NCBI GenBank assembly: GCA_902806565.1
Contig: CADCXA010000032.1
Location: 310,001 to 374,000, forward strand
Direction: 5' to 3'
Source of the DNA: Hypoxylon rubiginosum
Lineage: Eukaryota; Ascomycota; Sordariomycetes; Xylariales; Hypoxylaceae
Length of the DNA stretch: 64,000 nucleotides
Under the pieces are notes generated by a model, which had not been told where the DNA came from, did not search any database, and saw nothing but the letters and a program-made list of their open reading frames with translations. Made by a program: the position numbers and the translations under genes. Shown in pieces: positions 59,029 to 64,000 of the stretch (positions are counted from its first letter, which is position 1; each line of letters begins with the position of its first letter).

Positions 59029-59455
59029 CTTGATGCTTAGGCTACCTACCTGGTAGATGGAAAACGATTCTAGACTACTCTTGGCGAGGATTCCCACATT
59101 GAATGAAAGAATGACCTACATACCTAGTTCTCAACACCACACCCTTCTAGTAGTTCTTGCACCACCTTGTTGAGGACATCGTCCACCACCCCCTTCTCGT
59201 AGAAGCTAAGGTGGAAAACCTTCTGGTATTGGGGCGCTAAACAATATCGTGGTCAGCCGCAGATATGGCTCAGCAGTGTCAATTAAGCCTAACTTCTGGC
59301 CCCTATCCTTATCTGGTGCGAAATTTGGACCACGTCACATACCTACGATAAACTAAATTCGCGGTCACGTCTCAGTATATACAGGAATTGTGCGATTTGA
59401 AATGAATGCGCCTCGGTCTAGAATACACGGGCTTCATAAAGGCATTAAAGTCAGT
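59029..59455. other. Spacer containing an isolated coding-like exon
   Basis: Between the dehydrogenase relic and the CorA-like gene. Apart from the minus-strand segment 59124-59236 described separately, nothing is recognised. Confidence 0.4.
59124..59236 (-). pseudogene. Isolated terminal exon of an unidentified gene (relic)
   Basis: On the minus strand, a CTGAC-like branch site and TTTAG acceptor are followed by 37 coherent codons ending in TAG (APQYQKVFHLSFYEKGVVDD and on). Hydrophobic residues fall at helix-like spacing. I find no matching upstream exons within the next few hundred bases, so this looks like the tail of a lost gene. The family is not recognised. Confidence 0.3.
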
Positions 59456-60802
59456 TTAATTGACCTGTGCGATAGGGAAGATCCTATGCCAAAAAAACCA
59501 AGCAACAAAGGCCACGAAAGTGGTCGGTATAGCAAATGCCCAATAAATCCAGAACTTGTCTGACACGTTCCAGGCACCAGAATCGACACTATAGCTGAAG
59601 AAAGACGTGCTAAAGACTGAGGAAAGAAACGTTGCTGGTAGGAAGGCCATCGTGAAGAACGCGATGGTTTTCATTGCAGAACTGTCGGCTTGGGCGGCGC
59701 GACCTATATCGACAGAAATCGCAGTGTCGTGTTGTGCAGCAATGTTGAAGGACAGTTGAATCTCATTTTGAAGCCGATCCTTGTTCGACGCCGACCGGTG
59801 GCGAAGGCTGCTAATCATGTGTCTCCAGGAGAGCAATTGCCGGCCAATGTTCTCTGAGCTGTCTAAGTCAATCTTCTCGGTACTAAATCGTTGATTTAAG
59901 AAGTCCTGATGTTGTGCTATGATACCCTCCATAGTTTTAGAAGTAACATCAAGAGATTCGGATACGTGGATGGCATGTCGTGCGATATCATGGAGCCGTC
60001 TATAATTAGGCTGTGGTCGTCCTGCTGGGATTGTTTCTGTTTCTATCCCCCTGACGTGGTCACGGATCGCCCAGACAGCCGACCCCTGAAGACGCGCGAT
60101 CTCACCGGCTAACCGTGCGTATATCCAAAACGGGTCGTTAAGCCATGGCAGATCCGGGCCTAATAGTACCTGACGGATACTGTCTTCTATGGGCGGATGG
60201 GTGTCGAAGAAGATGGCAATTGTTCGCCTCGGAGATGCTACCCATCTGATAAACATATTTATTTTATCCCACCGATAATCCATCTTTTTATCTAAATGTT
60301 TCATCTCGTAGTATGCCCAAGTATCTTGTCCTGAGTCAGTCACAATACAAGATATGAGAAAAGTAGTAGTTTGAATAGATTGACGTACTAAATCCTGTAG
60401 CAGAACTTTGGTCTCTTGTTACTTCACTCCCAATGTAGCCATTCGAATTTCGGCAATGGTCCGACCACCACACCTCTGGCATACGAAATGGTTTGATAAA
60501 CGACTGTCGACAGAGCGCACATTCACGAATTCGATTTGCGTTCGCGAAGCTGGAATATTTATTATTCCCGTGTTATGCTTGAGGATTTGGAATTATGTTT
60601 CTGGTACTAACATCACGCATATTGGCGATTCCTCAAGGATTGCCGCGGAGTCTTGGAGTTCGACAGGATTGACAACATGATATCTCCATTCTTCGCTCCC
60701 TACACGGTTCAGAATATAGTAAAACACTATTGCTCACTTCATACCTGGCTTCCATTGCAAGACAGATGCGGCCGGACAGCTGCGACATGATCTTTTACTC
60801 AT
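59456..60802 (-). CDS. CorA-like protein with two C-terminal transmembrane helices
   Basis: Four exons, 60802-60745, 60699-60612, 60549-60389 and 60330-59456, close in phase to 393 residues. The first exons encode MSKRSCRSCPAASVLQWKPG, EEWRYHVVNPVELQD, and the RMPEVWWSDHCRNSNGYIGS segment, which is typical of a fungal-specific CorA-like group. A long helical region follows, then two transmembrane helices near residues 322-347 and 360-385 (FFTMAFLPATFLSSVF; FAIPTTFVAFVAWFFW). The GMN signature of true magnesium channels is absent, so transport of magnesium should not be assumed. These proteins are numerous and variable in filamentous fungi, with unknown roles. Confidence 0.82.
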
Positions 60803-61716
60803 AGCTTCTCCAGGGGAGGATAGGAGCGGGCTGGTCGCATGGCAAACGATCTGAATAATATTTATTGAAGTCTAGTTTTCCCAACTGACAATCCGGCTAT
60901 GTGGATAGGAAAATGTAAGGTAGCAATCTTGGCCATAGCCTCCAAAGTATTTCGGTGAACTTCCCCTCCGTGGCGCACCTCGCTTCGGATCTATACCGGA
61001 CTCTTTAACACGTAGAAACGCATAGAAAATGACGTGTAGAATGTCGTGGTGGCTGAGTGCATCGACGCTGATTGCATGCCAAAGCTGGTGTCACATTCTA
61101 CATGACGACCAATAACCGCACCGCAAGTACGTGGTTGATTTTCTATCGTAGAAACGAGGCAACATATACTCGCACCACTTTAGAGCCTACAGCAGATCAT
61201 CCAGTTTAAAATAATGCACTATTATAAGGGGTGCCAATACAAGAGCATTGTTGTACTTAGAAGCTATCACTTAGGTACCTTGTAGGTAGTCGGCAACCCC
61301 TGGATCTGGTCCACACATACAAGTCAATTCAATGTAGGTACCTACCTAGACTTTCCATCTAACAACTGATCCTAATATGAGCAATTTTTTATAATTTTGA
61401 AGCAATGCTACTCCGAGAGCGCCAAATTTATAACGCTCCGCACAACATTAGACAGCCTGCCACGACGATGGATGGCTTAACCTCATGGCTGTTTCAATAC
61501 CAAAAAGGTCGGAAGTGAATCATGATAACATTTTCTCATCATATTCTCCTGATAAGAAACTGAACTAAACTCATGCTATGTCGGAGCGACATAGCATATG
61601 ATGTGATCTTTTAGGAGAGCGCCGTGCCGATTGGCCGGGACAGGTTTCTGCCATGACAGTGCTAAAAATAGCTTTCTACTCCTCTTCAACATCTTCAATC
61701 TCCATAGAATATCGCC
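60803..61716. other. 0.9 kb divergent promoter region
   Basis: Separates the minus-strand CorA-like gene and the plus-strand HET gene, so it holds both promoters. TACCTA-type motifs occur at 61275-61290 and 61336-61351. No gene is supported. Confidence 0.5.
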
Positions 61717-63881
61717 ATGGCATATCGGCACCGTGCCCTAAATAGCTCCGGGACAACCAGGTTGTTGATTCTTCATGCGGCCAATACCCAAACTCGGTCT
61801 CTCCGCGGATCTCTGATTGATCGTACAGTCAAGGAGTCACATGGAGGAGGCACTGTGCCTGAAAATTTGACTCAATACGAAGCTCTCTCGTACGTATGGG
61901 GTGCACCAAGTACGGCGCATGGAATCGACATCGACTCATTTACATTGCCGATAACGGCCAACTGCGATGCGGCATTGAGACGATTGAGGCTAGCCTCTGA
62001 AGACCGCGTGTTGTGGGTAGACAGTATCTGCATTGACCAGACACCAGAAGGGGTCGAAGAGCGCAATGCCCAGGTCGCCATGATGGGGGACATATACGAA
62101 AATGCGAGCGACGTTCTAATATGGCTCGGAGAGGGCGATGAGAAGACGGATGCCTTTTTTCTGCACCTGAGCCGTCTCTACGAGCTACGTGATGACTCTT
62201 GGGAAGACACTAGGGTTGACATGAATGCGCGGTTTATGGAAGAATGTGGTTAGTATGATTCCTCAATGAGCAACATAAACTATTTAATGTGATTATGCAG
62301 TGCATTGTCCTACGGAAAGAATATTTCAGTGCTGAGTGCGTGTCATTAGACACGAAATGGCGCATGCCAGAAGCAGGTACCTGGGTCGCCCCTCAGATCA
62401 TTGAAGATGTCCTCAGCCGACCATGGTTCGAGAGAATGTGGACCTTGCAGGAGCTTCTCCTTTCTAGTCATTCCACCGTCAAATGCGGCGCACAGAGCAT
62501 GAGCTGGGGGGCGTTCTGTCAGGCTCTGATGCTAGTCGAAGCCTCCTTTGCTCCTTCAAAGGGCAGTCGAAACTTTATCAATTGCTACTACGCCTACTCC
62601 GACTTTAAGGATCTCGTAGCAGCCAGTAAAGGCATCCAAGCAACGCAGACCGGGGAAGATAAAGAGCTTTCGTCCGACGACGTTCAGAAGGACCTGTCGA
62701 CCGTCGTTCACCACACTCGTATCCGGCATGCTACTGATCCCAAAGACAAGATCTTCGCAATTTACGGTATCTCTCAGAAACTCGGAAAACCTTTACCGAG
62801 TCCAGACTACACCGAATCAATCCCCGTAGTGTACGCTAAAGCCACTGCGGAGATCATGCGTCAGGATAACTCCCTATGGCCCCTGGATAATGTATGGAGC
62901 GAAAGCCGCCGAACTGATCTCCCGTCCTGGGTTCCGGACTGGGGTGACGACCCTAGATGGTCTGAAGATTTGCTTAGCGAACTCGGTGCCCTTCCCGTAA
63001 ACCATGGAGACCGTGAAACTGTCGTTCATTGGGACGGACCGGTTGAGCATTGTGACTCCCAGATCACTGTCTCTTTGGATTATTCCCGATTGACACTTGC
63101 GGCTCAGATTTATGGGACGATAAACATCGTGTTCAGCAGTCATGAGCTAGCAGCTGTCCGGCGAGATGTTCTCACCATACCACGAACGTCTACCGAGCAC
63201 GCATTGGCGATAAGGAGACATGGCGCAGAGCAGATCAGATATTTCAGACGTATTTATACCAGTCTAAGTGTAGAAAGAGATGCCCAACATCGGCTTCGCA
63301 CTTTCTGCCGGCTACTACTAGCATACAGCCTAACACAGCCCCTACGATCATTCGAGCGAGGGTCGAAAGATCTACAGTCTCTTCTAGCTGCCTCCGAGGA
63401 CCCCGAAAGCCGACAAATGATTATCACTTACGCTCTAAACAAGCTAAAAAAAGCTAAAGACAGTAACCAGTGCCAGGACATTATTTTGGAGTTAGTAAAG
63501 TCCGACATGGACGCGGCGTTAGATGTACTCCTATCGTCGAATCTAGACTGTGGGTCTCACGAAGTCCGCGCAAAGCTCCACGAACCCGGATACAAGGTGG
63601 TTCAGCTGCTGGCATCGGCTACTGGATTCTATAATCTTATCCGGGGTCTTGTAATTAATAGATCGATCTTCACGACTAGCAACGGCCTCATTGGATATGC
63701 CCACGGACAAGTCTATGTTGGAGATGCCATCGCCAAATTCCAAGGCGCTACATCTCCGCATTTACTTCACGCTTGCGAGTCCAACACGTACAGGATCCTA
63801 TCTCCAGCGGTTGTGAAGGCGGACTGCGATATATCTATGTTGGTGGAGGGCCAGGATTGGACACAGCTGGTCTTGATTTGA
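61717..63881 (+). CDS. HET-domain protein (heterokaryon incompatibility type)
   Basis: Exon 1 is 61717-62248; exon 2 is placed at 62350-63881, giving 687 residues. HET hallmarks are in order: YEALSYVWGAP, RVLWVDSICIDQ, ERNAQVAMMGDIYENA, LIWLGE, and LSRPWFERMWTLQEL. The acceptor CATTAG at 62349 is chosen because it restores frame with the clear GTTAGT donor; the more obvious ATGCAG at 62300 does not. The second half (DPKDKIFAIYGISQKLGKP onwards) is the usual variable C-terminus of this family. HET domains are TIR-related and trigger cell death in incompatible fusions, usually when activated by a partner receptor. The partner is not known. Confidence 0.9.
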
Positions 63882-64000
63882 TATGTTGCGTATAAATGAT
63901 GACCACACACCTCCAGGACTAGGGGGTTTGGGACTGAAAATGGCTCAAAATTGAACGCTATCGTTAAATCTAGTTGTTTTTAAATATGGACTTACGGTTG
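63882..64000. other. 3' flank of the HET gene
   Basis: The window ends 119 bases beyond the stop codon; nothing recognised. Confidence 0.5.

Noticed and set aside
60395..60422. 28-nt intron in the CorA-like gene (GTAACA...TACAG)
   Set aside because: Too short for splicing; the GTACGT...CTCAG intron at 60331-60388 closes the frame with canonical signals.
1..64000. CRISPR arrays, bacterial operons, riboswitches or prokaryotic insertion sequences
   Set aside because: Nothing of the kind seen; introns and gene families show fungal nuclear DNA.

Overview
The window is nuclear DNA of a filamentous ascomycete (Pezizomycotina), most likely a Sordariomycete. The reasons are short spliceosomal introns (about 50-100 nt) with GT-AG ends and CTAAC/CTGAC-like branch sites, compact genes on both strands, and gene families confined to or typical of these fungi: FluG, SepH/Cdc7, HET, NACHT-ankyrin and PNP-NB-ARC-TPR proteins, and a 2.3 kb AT-only block with a RIP-like signature. 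Exon structures were derived by eye from splice motifs and reading phase. Where exon lengths and phases closed exactly I give them as firm. Species-level identity cannot be read from this window. || Layout. 0.4-11.4 kb is a conserved housekeeping segment: methionine aminopeptidase 2, a PRELI/MSF1 (Ups-like) lipid-transfer protein, a small conserved fungal protein, a YFH7-like P-loop kinase, a Nop13-like RRM protein and a FluG-like amidohydrolase/glutamine-synthetase fusion. 12-17 kb holds a G-rich repeat/hairpin element and a 1388-residue NACHT-ankyrin STAND receptor. 19.2-35.9 kb is again mostly ordinary: GH76 mannosidase (DFG5/DCW1 type), a 742-residue protein of unknown family, MYND zinc finger protein, 2OG-Fe(II) oxygenase, DapA-type aldolase, alpha/beta hydrolase, DUF218 protein, dihydrofolate synthase (FOL3 type) and a fungal unknown with an 11-nt first coding exon. 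37.3-45.2 kb carries the 13-exon septation kinase SepH/Cdc7 and a secreted M14 carboxypeptidase. || 45.4-49.3 kb is repeat-derived ground: an almost pure A/T block from which CpA/TpG has been nearly erased while CpT/ApG remains, a second hairpin element, a 131-bp inverted-repeat element with a perfect 5-bp target duplication, and a broken aldehyde dehydrogenase whose catalytic cysteine has become tyrosine. || 49.5-63.9 kb, beyond that block, is an accessory cluster: a PNP-NB-ARC-TPR receptor, a dynamin-family GTPase, a short-chain dehydrogenase that has lost its nucleotide-binding glycine motif, an isolated terminal exon, a CorA-like two-TM protein, and a HET-domain protein. Apart from the dehydrogenase and the isolated exon, these families fit an allorecognition or innate-immunity island. 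That reading is inference from family membership and co-location; nothing in the sequence proves that the genes act together.
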